From Cucumis sativus (taxonomy: Eukaryota; Streptophyta; Magnoliopsida; Cucurbitales; Cucurbitaceae): 64,000 nucleotides of DNA. Shown here piece after piece: positions 63,641-64,000 of the stretch (position 1 is its first letter; every line of letters begins with the position of its first letter). The position numbers and the translations under genes are program-made. The stretch lies in contig NC_026660.2 in NCBI RefSeq assembly GCF_000004075.3, positions 27,717,498 through 27,781,497 of the forward strand. The letters are read 5' to 3'. Below the pieces are notes generated by a model. The model was not told where the DNA came from and did not search any database. It was given only the letters and a program-made list of their open reading frames with translations.

Positions 63641-64000
63641 GACCATTTCATGTGATGGTTGATTCGGAAGCGGGAGGGATCGAAGTCTAGTCTACCCGGG
63701 AAACAGAAATTCGACTGGGAATTGCTTGCAATTTTGCGCAACAAGATCACTGAACCCTAAGCACCGGAGCAGAAATCGAATTCCCTGCACAATTCTCTCA
63801 CCGAAGTCGCTTGATTCTCTACTTCTTTGTTCTACTACACTCTACCAGTCGATGAAGGCTCTTCAGAGCCTGGTTCGAGTATGAAGAAGAAGAAGAAGCT
63901 GCTGGAACTCCCTAACGCTGTGAATATTTAGTCGTTTAACGTTCGACAATTACCTACCTCCTATTCGCATTCATCGTTACTACAAGTACGCCATGAGTCC
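63641..64000 (+). other. 5' leader or first exon of a truncated gene, with several short upstream ORFs
   Basis: The leader is moderately GC-rich and holds: ATG-TGA (63650-63655); an 11-codon frame (63655-63690); MKALQSLVRV at 63852-63884; and MKKKKKLLELPNAVNI at 63881-63931, whose ATG overlaps the preceding TGA as ATGA. An ATG in good context (GCCATGAG) at 63993 may be the main start. Alternatively the first coding exon is MKALQSLVR, ending at a GTATGA splice donor at 63879. The gene cannot be identified from this end. Confidence 0.45.

Overview
This is a stretch of nuclear DNA from a flowering plant, most likely a eudicot. It is AT-rich. Its genes have short GT-AG introns, are spaced by 1 to 8 kb, and carry plant-specific families (WUSCHEL, SAUR, WEB/DUF827, MSRA5). 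Promoters show telo-box and Site II (TGGGCC/T) motifs. Protein style and gene-edge sequences look cucurbit-like (Cucumis-like), but that is an impression, not a proof. Nothing prokaryotic, no CRISPR array and no tRNA or rRNA gene was seen.

Layout from left to right. 1-2.2 kb: gene-free, with a possible inverted-repeat element. 2.57-5.58 kb (+): CCCH zinc-finger protein of the C3H6 type. 8.09-10.35 kb (-): secreted-type methionine sulfoxide reductase MSRA5, with Ser where MsrA enzymes have the catalytic Cys. 11.25-12.85 kb (-): ribosomal protein RPL8 (uL2). 17.38-17.70 kb (-): SAUR auxin-response protein. 19.1-21.3 kb (-): an unrecognised gene read as a chain of small phase-compatible exons. 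21.5-23.5 kb (-): YEATS-domain TFIID subunit TAF14b. 25.46-28.45 kb (+): protein with four RanBP2-type zinc fingers. 29.47-30.06 kb (-): single-exon, plastid-targeted membrane protein. 31.07-34.36 kb (+): ALKBH9-type RNA demethylase with a LINE relic in its second intron. 42.77-44.40 kb (+): WUSCHEL, flanked by long gene-poor regions. 49.37-52.49 kb (-): the WD40 protein APRF1/SWD2-like. 54.30-54.71 kb (-): small uncharacterised protein. 59.26-61.78 kb (-): WEB family coiled-coil protein. 63.6-64.0 kb (+): promoter, leader and possible uORF cluster of a gene that runs off the window.

The genes do not form one pathway. Several act in gene expression: TAF14b and APRF1 in transcription and chromatin, ALKBH9 and the zinc-finger proteins on RNA, RPL8 in translation. 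Two act in development and growth (WUSCHEL, SAUR). Divergent pairs (TAF14b/RanBP2-finger, plastid protein/ALKBH9) share intergenic promoters of 1 to 2 kb. Exon coordinates were worked out by eye from splice consensus, reading-frame continuity and recalled protein families. No alignment or database search was run.
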